Assembly: GCA_917880885.1 (NCBI GenBank) | Contig: OU862916.1 | Span: 48,644,831 to 48,708,830, forward strand | Length of the DNA stretch: 64,000 nt | Origin: Limnephilus marmoratus | Taxonomy: Eukaryota; Arthropoda; Insecta; Trichoptera; Limnephilidae | Direction: 5' to 3' | Part shown: positions 54,661 through 64,000 of the stretch, in pieces | Layout: each line of letters begins with the position of its first letter | How positions within the stretch are numbered: the first letter of the stretch is position 1 | Notes under the pieces: generated by a model | Database searches by the model: none | Seen by the model: the letters and a program-made list of their open reading frames with translations, nothing else | What the model was told of the DNA's origin: nothing | Position numbers and translations under genes: made by a program

Positions 54661-54932
54661 GGCGTGAATTTCACGTACCCTACAAGGCCAGAATTACAAA
54701 AGGACGAAATTGCATGTGGACGAAATTATACCTGGAGGAAATTGGACTTACTGATATTGCACCCACCTAAAAAGATCCCAGTTTAAGTTGGTGCTAAATA
54801 AATTTAATATTGAAAAAAACAAGAGTTACGTTGTTAGGTCAGGTTATTTGATATAGTCAATTTCAGTAGATGTGTAATTTCATCCGTGTGTAATTCCGTG
54901 TGTATTTCATATTGGTACGTGAAATTCACGCC
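54661..54932. mobile_element. Small fold-back element
   Basis: Perfect 19 bp inverted arms GGCGTGAATTTCACGTACC and its complement lie at 54661-54679 and 54914-54932, with degenerate GACGAAATT-type motifs repeated inward. Probably a MITE; no target duplication defined. Confidence 0.5.
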
Positions 54933-56062
54933 CGCGTAATTTCGACATAACAAAAACAAATAACAACTAATAATAAATAGTTTTACCACAATTACATACT
55001 TTTAAGTAAATTGGTGGTTCGACAATCGTGTGATTAGATTGTAATAGTCACGTATGAATTACATCGCGCGTCGGTTTTACAACAATGTATTACGTAATGG
55101 AAAAAGAGTGCGGCAATATTCCTAACAGGTAACTGGAAGAAGATACAAAATAATGCAAATCATAATTTTATGTACAACCGTTTATTTCATATTATGTTCT
55201 TGGTAACAGATAAAAAGAAAGTTTATTTGAAAAATTCCTCCCATTTTGTTTAAATGGAACGAAAATATAAAATACAGTTTCATTCCTATCGCCACGAGCG
55301 AAAATTTGATATTAAAAATATGTTTTTATGCAAAATTGATAAATTTAACAAGCTTATCGAGTTTCAAGAACTCTTTGTTATAGTTCATTGAAAATATATG
55401 GTTACATAAATAGTAAAATATTTATAGAAGCAAACATTTCACGAATTTGCTATTGGAAAAGCATATCATAATATTTGACACTGAATTACTCATCAAGATT
55501 ATTATGTTTCGTTATGTTTATATAAATATATAAAAAAATATGTGTGATGTGTGTTTTCATCATATTGGGTTTAAAACATTTCAAAACATATTATGTAATG
55601 CACAAATTATTTCAGAATTTAATTATTTCCACTGACATTACCAATTTTTTAGATGGATTCGATAAAATGTATTTCCATTTTATTTGTCTGGGAAATCAAA
55701 GTAATAGCCTTCATACTCTGGGCAACAACTTTATGGGTAATAAAAGTTTATTGATCGGCTTAGGTACTTTTTATTTGCAATCGATATAATGTTTCAAAGT
55801 TTGAACACAATCAAATGTTTTGAAATAAAATCAGTAAAATTTTCCCATTTTTGATATGCCTATAGGTCGACTTTTGTAATATCATGTTGTCAGTGCATTG
55901 TATATCAAAGCACGCAAGGTGTGAGCGAGAGCTTCCCTGCGAAAAAGAAACAAAGTTGTAGCAACTTTGCGGTAGAAAATATTGCAAGTACCTTAAAAAA
56001 CTTTACCTAAACAATGTTTGGACATTTTTGGTAATGTCAGTACACCAAGAGCAGAGGTTTTT
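54933..56062. other. Intergenic, nothing recognised
   Basis: AT-rich; a frame at 55544-55789 has no recognisable features. Confidence 0.4.
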
Positions 56063-56205
56063 ACATTAGCTCACGCAGAAGGCTCTGAGAAAAACAATTT
56101 CCCCCAGGGCCTGCATCATTTTTGGGGATGCTGGTGGAGGGTTAATTGATATGTTTAAGGAAGGAAGGAAGATTTGGGAGGGAAAAAGTGGAAGGGATGG
56201 TTTAC
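56063..56205 (-). repeat. Dispersed repeat R1, copy e (partial)
   Basis: Starts ACATTAGCTCACGCAGAAGG, the usual outer end of R1 in minus orientation, and fades after about 140 bp. Confidence 0.6.
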
Positions 56206-56409
56206 ATTGAAAAAATATTGCGGCTGCATTTTAATTTATAGATTACACACGCCAAATACTTCTCAGTGAAAATTCTATTCTTTACCTAATTAAGTTGGCT
56301 TAGAAGTTTGAAAGAAAAGGTGGAAAGTTTTAGATACCTCGGCAGTATTCTCACGGAGACTCTTGACCCAGATGTAGAGGTTAGGTGCAGAATTGAAGCA
56401 ACAAGAACT

Positions 56410-57173
56410 TCTTCTTCCTTTGCGCTGTCCCAACTCATTGCCTAGGTAGGCTGTTGGGGTCGGCTCTTCTCGTTCTCAGGTTGTAATATCTTCTGTTCTG
56501 GGTATCGCCTTCATCCAGGCCGTTTCTCCGAAGAATTTTGGAACATTGAGTCGTCCAGGAGTTCTTCGGTCTTCCTTTGGATGACTGTCGATGAAGCTCC
56601 ATAGACATTGCCTGCCTCACTGTGTGGTCTGATGGTCTCCGTCTTATATGTCCATACCATCTCAACTGCCGTTCTTCCAGCTTGCTATTTATGTCTGTGA
56701 CACCCAGGCTACCACGAATGCGTGAACTTTTGATCTTATCTTTTAATGATACTCCTGCCGACCATCTAAGCATTCGCATTTCTGCTGTTTCAAGTTGCCT
56801 AGTGTAGGAGTTGTACATAGTCCAGCATTCGGAGCCATACATTATTGTTGGTCTTACAATGGTCTGGTATATTTTTCCTTTCAGTTTTATAGGCATTTTG
56901 GAGTCACACAATATTCCTGTTACGGATCTAAATTTAATCCATCCCACACCTATTCTATGGATGACATCCGCTGCACATCCTCCGTCTCTGTGGATTAGTG
57001 AGCCCAGATACTTAAATGAATCACAGTTGGCTAATGTAACTCCATCCAGTTGCATCGAAGGAGTTACAGTGTTTGTGTCTTCAAATGGTAAATACAAATA
57101 TTCAGTCTTTTTCCTGCTAATTTTTAGGCCATTATCCTCCAGGATCTTTCTCCATCTTTCCACGAAGAAGAAA
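56410..57173 (-). mobile_element. 5'-truncated RTE element with 16 bp target duplication
   Basis: 764 bp insert flanked by perfect 16 bp repeats TGAAGCAACAAGAACT (56394-56409 and 57174-57189). The 3' end in sense reads GCGCAAAGGAAGAAGA, a short (GAA)n-type tail typical of RTE-like elements. It carries only the C-terminal coding region. Confidence 0.9.
56435..57172 (-). pseudogene. RTE reverse transcriptase, C-terminal fragment
   Basis: About 245 residues without a stop. 'NGLKISRKKTEYL' follows the (missing) catalytic box; then come 'FKYLGSLIHRDGGC', 'IVRPTIMYGSECWTM', 'AEMRMLRWSAGVSLKD' and 'ERQLRWYGHIRRRPSD', ending with 'RPKNSW'. These are the post-catalytic thumb and C-terminal motifs of RTE-like LINE proteins. 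The frame runs off the 5' truncation point, so there is no native start. Dead on arrival, but little decayed since insertion. Confidence 0.8.
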
Positions 57174-57660
57174 TGAAGCAACAAGAACTGGGTTCATTAA
57201 AATGAAATCACTCTTCTGCAATGACAATATCAGCTTAAAACTAAGGCAGAGAATGCTAAAATGTTATGTGTGGTCGGTCGAAACATGGACCTTGAAAGTA
57301 AATACCATGAACAGGTTAGAGGCTTTTGAAATGTGGATTCACCGGAGAATGCTCAAGGATATGATAACCAACACAGAAATTCTCAGGCGGGCTAGAGCAA
57401 ATAGAGAACTGCTTACATTAGTAAAAATCGGGAAATTTTGATATACGGGTCACAAACTTCGAGGGGAGAAGTATCACTTGCTCCATTTATATTGAAAGGC
57501 AAGATAGAGGGTCGCCAAGGGCCTGGTAGGAGACAAATGTCTTGGCATTAGAAGTGTGACCGGCTTTAGAAGAGTGGAGGAGCTATTCCGGGCAGCGCAA
57601 GACAGAGAGACATTTTCAAGGGTGATCGCCAACGTCGGGGGGACCTGATACGGCATACAA

Positions 57661-58227
57661 AGAAGTTTAAAAACCTTTTTTTGTCTGGTAGCCCTAATAA
57701 TATCTCTAGTAGCGATGCCCCGACGCGACGGTTCACCTTTACCGTGTTAAAAACTGTAAAAATATTATTATTCGCAAGCGCACGTATTGAAATGGTTCGT
57801 TTTATTTAAAAATCGTGGTGAACCAATGTAAATGTTGGACGCTTTGTGGCTGGCTAGTATCTGGCATTATTGATTTCTGGCCAAGAAATAGTTCATCATT
57901 CCGCAAATCGAATGCCACCATTGAAAAAGATACGTCTAGGTAGGTCATGTTCTGATTAAAACTTTTAGATTTCAGAACTTTTAATTCAAGCTTTTTCCCC
58001 GCAGGGGCAATTGAAGAAGATGAACCGCCATGCGCCACACAATGTTTGTGTCTTGGCACCCATTCTTTGCTTTATTCGCAAACATAAATCATTTCCAAGA
58101 TATTCTTCTGTCATTCTGATTTTAGACATGACCCGACTCAAGTCGTTAATACTCTTGTCATTTTCTTCCTGGATCAAAAAGAATGTAAAGCTGTAGAAAG
58201 TCTATTAAATAAATATAAGAAAGGGAC
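57661..58227 (-). other. Intergenic with an RTE C-terminal relic
   Basis: At about 58010-58180 the minus strand matches the tail family of 9801-10092: plus-strand 'GACATGACCCGACTCAAGT' is the complement of the segment near 9912-9930. The rest shows nothing. Confidence 0.4.
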
Positions 58228-58235
58228 GTTTCGGT

Positions 58236-59240
58236 CAGGCCCGGACTGGGACCATTTGGGGCCCTCCGCTAAAACCTGTAAAGGGGGCCCCCTAACGTGG
58301 AGAGGGGTGAGGGGGCTCCAGAAAACGGGGGATCCGGGGGCCTCCCCCGGATAATTTTTGAAAATTAGGTGTTTGAAAACAATTAAAACGCGTTTCTACG
58401 CTATATTGGCACCTATAAAGAAGAAGAAATTCAGATAGGTTTTTATACGAATATTGTGATTTTCGACTTTTGTTGACTTTATTATTTATTAAAATAAGAA
58501 ATTCACAGTATTTTTAGGATACCACAACACTACTAAACACATGCTGTTGAACTGCTTTTTAACGGAGTTCAAAATAAAGGGCAGGATTTTATTCATACCA
58601 AAGCATTAATGAATTATGTCAAAATTATTTGTATAGTAAAAATAATGACAAACGGATTTTAGGGATTAAAAAAATAATACCAACATTTAAAAAAAATCCT
58701 GTGTGTTTAACAGTTTACAATGTTGTATACTAGAATAGCTTAACTTAACTGAAATGGTTCGACATTTTGCTCCCCTAGCCCTAAAGTAACAATTTCTTTG
58801 TAAGCAACTCACTTCTTAAAGCTACTTCATCTATTATTTTATTATTGTCCAAATTATAAAATAAATCCCTCTCAACATTAATAAAAAGCAGACTGGACAT
58901 AAGGTCTTGGCCTAAGGACGACCGAAGCCGATTTTTGAAGATTTTAAGTTTAGAAAAAACTCGTTCACATGTGACTTGGGTAAAATTTAATTCAGTTCAG
59001 TCTAGATTGAATAAGTTCAAACTGAACAGAAAAAGGACCACTCTTGTAAGTTCTCTTCATTGTTTTTGTTCCGTTCGAAATATTAATTAATCAAATAATG
59101 TACCACAACTCAACTCTAAACAAAAATATTAATTTAACAATTTGTAACGTTTTTAACGTTTTGTGGGGCCCCTTCGGGGCCCCCTCGCGCCGGGGGCCCT
59201 CCGCGATCGCGGACCTGCGGACCTGGCCAGACCGGGCCTG
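58236..59240 (-). mobile_element. hAT DNA transposon, internally deleted
   Basis: 1,005 bp. Terminal inverted repeats read CAGGCCCGGACTGG at the left and CAGGCCCGGTCTGG in complement at the right, with further GGGGCCC/GGAGGGCCCC blocks inside. The target duplication is a perfect 8 bp GTTTCGGT (58228-58235 and 59241-59248). An 8 bp duplication with such ends is the hAT hallmark, and the coding remnant agrees. Confidence 0.9.
58781..58993 (-). pseudogene. hAT transposase C-terminal dimerisation domain
   Basis: A 70-residue minus frame reads 'ELNFTQVTCERVFSKLKIFK', then 'NRLRSSLGQDLMSSLLFINVE' and 'IIDEVALRSELL', ending at a stop near 58781. This is the hAT dimerisation domain ('L-QV-CER-FSKLK--KNRLRS-L...LL--SVE'), as in the transposases related to vertebrate ZMYM-like proteins. 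An in-frame TGA lies just upstream and no zinc-finger or catalytic region is recognisable, so only the C-terminus survives internal deletion. Confidence 0.8.
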
Positions 59241-59248
59241 GTTTCGGT

Positions 59249-60158
59249 GGTTTTAGAACTCAAAATGTATATATGGTGTAAAATAATTAAAAATAATAAA
59301 TAAAATATGTACTATAATATAATTACGGAACATATTAGACATATTTTCGATTATGGAATGACATTAACATTTTATTTTATGTGTTTTATGCATAGACATA
59401 TGAATATTAATTCATATGTCTATGGTTTTATGTGAATACCACACAAGAGTCCTAACTGTTCCCAACAGTCAAGAGCCAGTGAACTCTATGGCATCCCTAA
59501 TCGTGGTATTTTATGAGGTTAAAATCATTTTACGCGACGTTTCGTATTAGAGAGAAACTAAATCTTTGTAGATTTTTTCTTAAGTTTTCATTCTTTTGGG
59601 CAGTAAAATTTCCCAAAAAATTCTCCAAATCCCCCGTATATGCGAGTCGTGTGACACACTTTTTTGTAATATCGATATCCTTTACAAATACTATACTGAC
59701 GTATTGCAAACCATCACAAATGAATGTACGATTATTGCGTACAGAATAGCATCACATATCCTTATCCTGTATTCCTCTTCCTTTCGCTTTCTTGTTAGTT
59801 TTAAGAAAATGAAACACCCACCTCTAACCAACAATTAGCACAACAAACTTTTTTGGCCATACCTTATTTTTTCTCGCTTATAATATTTATCTTTGCATTA
59901 TTAATAAAAAGGTATTTGTTTTTTACAAAATAAAATATATTCTGTGTAGAGAGAGTAAATCTAGTGCCTTTTACGTCAGAGATCGAAAGAGCGCGACAAA
60001 CTCTAGCCTCAATCCAATACAATGAGAGCCTTCGGAAAAGCCAATAGATTAAGCCATCATTTGTCTTAGATTTCAATCACAGAGGCTAGTTACATTTAGT
60101 TAGCTTTCTTTATGTGTGGACTATCTCTCTGTTGCCTTACTTTTTCTTTTTTCAATTA
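59249..60158. other. Intergenic with a perfect palindrome
   Basis: At 59391-59424 perfect 15 bp arms CATAGACATATGAAT and its complement flank a 4 nt loop, ATTA. Nothing else is supported. Confidence 0.6.
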
Positions 60159-60521
60159 AGGAGGCGTGTATGGGTACCGCCGCCCGGGAACCATTTATTG
60201 ATACATTTAGTGAATTAGCGAGAGTGCACGGGATAATAGGGAGAGGTCTTGTTGGTGGATTTTGCATGACGAGGCGAATCGGGAGAGACCGGTTAAGGTA
60301 AATTCTACAGCCGGACTCTCTACCCATTGCCTTGCACCGCAGTGGGAGAAGTAGATTCATACGTCCATCACTACTGGATACAGTGATCTCCAGATTTCTA
60401 CTCACCCCTCATACCGTTTTCCTACCGAGAAATTCCTCCCTCTCTCTCCCTAAAAAGATTTTCCACACAGTATCCCCAAAAAGGTCCCGAGGGAAACTGC
60501 TTTCCTTATGGAAACTAATGC
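60159..60521 (+). repeat. Dispersed repeat R1, copy f
   Basis: Begins GGAGGCGTGTATGGGTACCG, retains AGATTCATACGTCCATCAC and CCCTAAAAAGATTTTCCACA, and ends GGAAACTAATGCT. Diverged and internally deleted relative to copy a. Confidence 0.65.
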
Positions 60522-60693
60522 TAAAAATAAAATTAAAGAGTACTGTATTGAAACTGTAAAGATTTTTCTAGAGATTATTCATTCATCACCGGATTTCCCG
60601 GTTCCTTACAAAAATTAACGAGAATATACCCACAAGAAAATTGGCAAAAAGATATCTTTTTTTGGAAGAATTCGGCCTAAAATTTCCAGATAA

Positions 60694-61179
60694 ACCGCCA
60701 TCACCATTTACAATTCAATTATTGCTCCACACTTCAACTACTGTTCAAGTATCCTTTTCCTTTGTAATGAAAGAGAACAGAATAAATTTCAAATTCTCCA
60801 AAACAGAGCAATGCGAATAATACTCCGAAGAAATAGATTTTCAAAAATAATTAAAATGTTAAAGGAACTTAATTGGTTAACAGTGAAACAAATACTGACC
60901 TTGAACACGTTGATATTTATTCACAAAATATTAAACAACATGTTACCAAAATACTTCACAAATAAAATCGTATACAATAAGGACATTCACAGACATTACA
61001 CAAGGACTTGCAAGGAAATAAGATTAAACAAAAAGGACAAAACGAATACGCAAAACAGTCTGCTGTACAAAGGAATTAAGTTATATAACACACTACCAGA
61101 AACTCTTAAGTCCTCACCAATTGAAAAGTTCAAGATGGATTGTAGGAGCTACATAAAACAAAAACAAAAAATTTTGTGA
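60694..61179 (+). pseudogene. LINE reverse transcriptase C-terminal fragment
   Basis: The frame is open from 60694 and ends at 61179 (about 160 residues). It reads 'IYNSIIAPHFNYCSSILF', 'LQNRAMRIILRRNR', 'LKELNWLTVKQ', 'HKILNNMLPKYF' and 'LYNTLPETLKSS', the standard post-catalytic order of Jockey/CR1-type LINE RTs ('SII-PH--YCS', 'LQN-A-R-I', 'L-WL---', 'N-LP---'). No catalytic box remains. A tail of AAATAAAAAAATAAAAATAA follows at about 61297-61322. Confidence 0.65.
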
Positions 61180-61319
61180 TTTCAAAAAATTTTGTGAATT
61201 TAAAATATTATAATTAAAAAAAAAACTGCAATATGAAATATTATAATCAATTAGAAATTTGTAAACTTAAATGTACAAATTACTAAAATAAAATTCAAAT
61301 AAAAAAATAAAAATAAAAA

Positions 61320-61842
61320 AAGAAAATTGCACTACTGCAATTACATAAATATTTCTTTAATAAGAATAATTTACCACAATTAAATATTAGCAAAAGAATA
61401 ATATCTGTTGGAGGACTAACCGTGCCACTAGTATGAACCACAACAGCACAGCATCACATATATTCAAGGGTATAAAATTATTTAATAAATTACCCCTAGA
61501 TATACGATCGGAAAAAAACTACGACAAATATAAAAAAATATGTATATTAAAATACTCTAGTACCACGTCATAACTTTACTTATTGTTTAGAAATATGTTT
61601 TTGCCTTATAATCTTTTTGAATAATTTATTAACTAACGTATATGTTTATTACTTTTATTCGTATTTTCTCAAAAAATTACTAATAGTTGTTGTAATAATA
61701 GTTTTAATTTAAACAGATGTAAAAATATTTAATTGTCTCCTCCTAAACACAAGCAGCTGCTTTATCAGGAGAGTGATTGAAATGTTGATGTTATATTATG
61801 TTGTAAAATTGTACATTTGATAAATGTTTAGATAAAAAAAAA
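61320..61842 (+). pseudogene. Second LINE 3' fragment
   Basis: A short frame (about 61454-61572) reads 'HIFKGIKLFNKLPLDIRSEK', matching the 'GIKLYNTLPETLKS' region of the preceding fragment. It is followed by a 3' UTR with a TCTCCTCCT...AGGAGAG hairpin and an A-run near 61833. Degraded. Confidence 0.5.
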
Positions 61843-62171
61843 ATCACTTGGAAAACACAATCATCAACATTTTCATGTCACTCAAGAGTCTTGTTGTTCG
61901 GAGCTAGTGTGATAATATCACCCTAAATGAAGGAATGGAATGGGGGAAAAAATGCAGAAGCGAAAAAGAAAAGGTGGATTATACCAAACTTAATTTTCTA
62001 GCACTTGTGGTGTTTGTACGTCAACATAAAGTGCAATAAGCTATATTTATTACGAGTATACTGCGAATCAGTACAATTACCTTTGTTATTGAACACTAGT
62101 CGTAGATACAAAATTGCACACGATACACATGAAATTCTCAAAAGTAATAAATAAATTTAAAATGAATCATA
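61843..62171. other. Intergenic, nothing recognised
   Basis: No supported feature. Confidence 0.4.
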
Positions 62172-62553
62172 CAGGGTGTTAAGGGACGTACTTGACTTAC
62201 TTTAACCAGTGATTCTTGAAATTATTTGGAGTAAAATATGTAAATGAAATTTGGGTCTCCGGTGACATTTTTTATGTTTTTTTTTTTTTTTTTTCTACAA
62301 AAACACAAAAAAATGGTAGTTGTTGAACATTTGGAGGCGGGGTAAGGGGTTCGTCGGACACCTGGCCGAGTGACCAGTGACGACATGCGGAAGATTTTTT
62401 TTTTTGTTTGATTTTGAAGAAAAATATTTTGAAAAAAAAAAAAAAGTCGTCAAAAAAAGTCACCGGAGACCAAAATTTCATTTACATTTTTTACTCCGAC
62501 TAATGTCAGGAATCACTGGTTAAAGTAAGTCAAGTACGTCCATTAAAACCCTG
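62172..62553. mobile_element. Mariner-like long-TIR MITE, copy 2
   Basis: 382 bp, flanked by TA on both sides (62170-62171, 62554-62555). The two ends are inverted copies for about 105 bp, beginning CAGGGTGTTAAGGGACGTAC and CAGGGTTTTAATGGACGTAC. The centre is low-complexity T- and A-runs. No transposase. TA target and CAGGG ends fit a Tc1/mariner-mobilised MITE. Confidence 0.8.
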
Positions 62554-62689
62554 TATTGTAGAATGTTCGAAATGACCGTCTATTTTAATCACAGTAAATC
62601 GAAAAAAAACTGAGACTGATTGACATTTAAAGTTTTCCATGTCCCACATTAAAAACCTCTAATTTTAACTAACCATCACGTTTCTCAGC

Positions 62690-62960
62690 AAGGGAAGGCA
62701 GTAGGATACATCACTATACAACTCTGTCTCGGCACATACTCCTTGCTTCATTCAGATACTCTTATGTTATTCTGACTATTGACGTGAACCGTCTCAAATA
62801 CATATTTGTTTCTCTTGATCGTGCCATAGCCCCGACTTCTTTTACTGTTAACTTCCCCTTCTTATATTCTCCTTACACTCTTTTCTTCGTTCATCCTCTC
62901 TACATACCCAAAACATATAAGCGTTCTTTTCTTAAGGCGCCGCAACCGGACTCAAAAAGA
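62690..62960 (-). pseudogene. RTE-like LINE C-terminal relic
   Basis: The minus strand carries a broken version of the 9801-10092 tail ('ERMNEE', then a 'SVRRIY'-like and 'CAETEL'-like sequence). Several stops. Confidence 0.4.
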
Positions 62961-63660
62961 GGAAGATGGAGAGATATGAAATTACGAATGTTAGAGGAGC
63001 GCGCTAGTATTTAAAGCGACAAAATCGATGCGAAAATATCTTAAACAGAATTTAAAGAAACACTGAATTTTTTCATACATATAACTCGTAAAATAACTGA
63101 AACAAACGTGTTAATAATAATTTTTGAAGCATACTTTGCGATTTTTTTCTATCGGGGGAATTTTATATAATTTGCGTTTCGGCGCGGGGAATTTCTAGAT
63201 ACTCGTATTATCTTCAAGAATGACATATATACTTTTTAAGAACTTTTAAACTTAACGTGTTTGTGGGAGACATGTAAGAAATCGGTAGAAATTCGGGTAG
63301 CGGAGTCTTAATCTTAACCATTACGCTGCATTAGCCTTGCCACCTGAAAATTTTAATCACATCCAAAAGAGTATGAAGCAACAAATATATTTTTAATAGA
63401 GATTAAAAGAAAAAGTATGATAGTATTTATTCAATTACATTCATATGCATTTGTGCTCAAAATCCAATGCTGATCGTAGCAAGATCATTTTTAGTGCATT
63501 TTTGCAGATTGGTGTTGTCCCAGTCTCCAGTTCAAATCCAGACGTTACTGAACTTTTGTGATGCAGATTAACGGCGTAGAGAGAGAACTTTTTTAGATTC
63601 TTCTTTTAGTATCATGAACTACAGAGCTTTTAAGTACATCAGTCCGATTTTTTTTTATAT
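62961..63660. other. Intergenic, nothing firm
   Basis: A B-box-like AGTTCAAATCC occurs at 63530-63540 without a convincing A box. No gene seen. Confidence 0.35.
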
Positions 63661-63757
63661 ATTAACTCTACGCAGGAGGCCATGAGGAAAATAATTTCCC
63701 TCAGAGCCTACGTCATCTGAGATGCTGTGTGGAGGGTCTTTTTGAGGAGAGGAAGGA
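63661..63757 (-). repeat. Dispersed repeat R1, copy g (partial)
   Basis: ATTAACTCTACGCAGGAGGC followed by AAAATAATTTCCCTCAGAGC; only the outer ~100 bp. Confidence 0.6.
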
Positions 63758-63838
63758 ATGAACATTGGTCTTGAAGAGACCCGTGTTGTAGAAAGGAGGA
63801 AACACAGTGGCCAGTTTCACAGCCGAGCTGTGTTTTTT

Positions 63839-63892
63839 ACATTAGCTCCACACCGGAGGCCCTAAGGAAAATAATTCTTCTCAAGGCCTATG
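63839..63892 (-). repeat. Dispersed repeat R1, copy h (short)
   Basis: ACATTAGCTCCACACCGGAG followed by GCCCTAAGGAAAATAATTC; the outermost ~50 bp only. Confidence 0.55.
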
Positions 63893-64000
63893 AATACAAG
63901 AACGACTCTTACGATGCGACCCGTTCTCATGTGACAAATGTCAACCATGTACATATGTTGGGCATGCGTTTGGCGTATTTCCCGACTATGCACCGGTGCC

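Larger units (their letters stand above)
56290..57660 (+). pseudogene. RTE-like LINE relic, split by another RTE copy
   Basis: Plus-strand frame with 'VESFRYLGSILTETLDPDVE', interrupted at 56410-57173 by a minus-strand element. It resumes with 'SLKLRQRMLKCYVWSVETWT' and 'RLEAFEMWIHRRML'. After several stops, traces resembling 'GHKLRGEKYHLL' and 'ELFRAAQDRETFSRVIANV' remain. That order (YLGS, 'YGSETWT'-like box, 'E.WIHRRML', 'GH..R.EKY', 'LFRAA.DR') is the familiar C-terminal layout of insect RTE-like reverse transcriptases. The catalytic domain is missing. Confidence 0.7.

Noticed and set aside
57802..58196. Short minus frames as a host gene
   Set aside because: Part of the region matches the degraded RTE tail family and the remainder lacks any recognisable domain.
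63530..63540. B-box-like AGTTCAAATCC as a tRNA or SINE
   Set aside because: No box A at the right distance and no cloverleaf; insufficient support.

Overview
The window looks like repeat-dense, AT-rich nuclear DNA of an arthropod, most likely an insect. I see no convincing host protein-coding gene. What is recognisable is transposable elements: two complete Ty3/Gypsy-type LTR retrotransposons, one complete Jockey-like LINE, a short hAT element, mariner-like and piggyBac-like non-autonomous elements, fold-back elements, a tRNA-derived SINE cluster, Penelope-like relics with hammerhead-like cores, and many 5'-truncated LINE tails. The arthropod assignment is an inference from this mix of families; the species cannot be named.

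Layout. 1-14 kb is old material: copies of a ~430 bp dispersed repeat (called R1), a fold-back element, an internally deleted TIR transposon, RTE-like tails, and a rearranged SINE cluster at 10.1-11.8 kb. 14.3-15.9 kb holds two copies of one LINE family (LINE A) joined tail to tail. 17.27-28.46 kb is Gypsy element E1 (787 bp LTRs that look identical by eye, 4 bp target duplication ACCC, coding on the minus strand). 28.58-45.25 kb is a nest: an R1 copy is split by a LINE A copy (10 bp target duplication), and that LINE A copy is split by a full-length Jockey-like LINE (29.07-34.19 kb, minus) and by Gypsy element E2 (34.67-44.74 kb, minus, 1265 bp LTRs with one difference seen). 45-64 kb is again older: MITEs, a Penelope-like relic, a 141 bp tandem repeat, LINE relics, an RTE copy inserted with a perfect 16 bp target duplication into another RTE-like relic, and a 1,005 bp hAT element with an 8 bp target duplication.

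How the genes work together. In each Gypsy element gag is followed by pol in the -1 frame. In both, gag ends on the slippery heptamer A AAA AAC directly before the stop codon and the -1 frame is open from that point, so Gag-Pol is very probably made by -1 ribosomal frameshifting. In the Jockey-like LINE, ORF1 (gag-like, three zinc knuckles) and ORF2 (endonuclease plus reverse transcriptase) overlap in ATGGCTAA, which suggests coupled termination and reinitiation. E1, E2 and this LINE have undisrupted reading frames and look recent; the rest looks inactive.

Most noteworthy: hammerhead-like RNA cores in three Penelope-type relics, with co-varying helices I and II; the shared frameshift design of E1 and E2; long ORF-less 3' regions in both Gypsy elements; and a 47-codon repeated open frame at 50.9-51.3 kb that I cannot assign.
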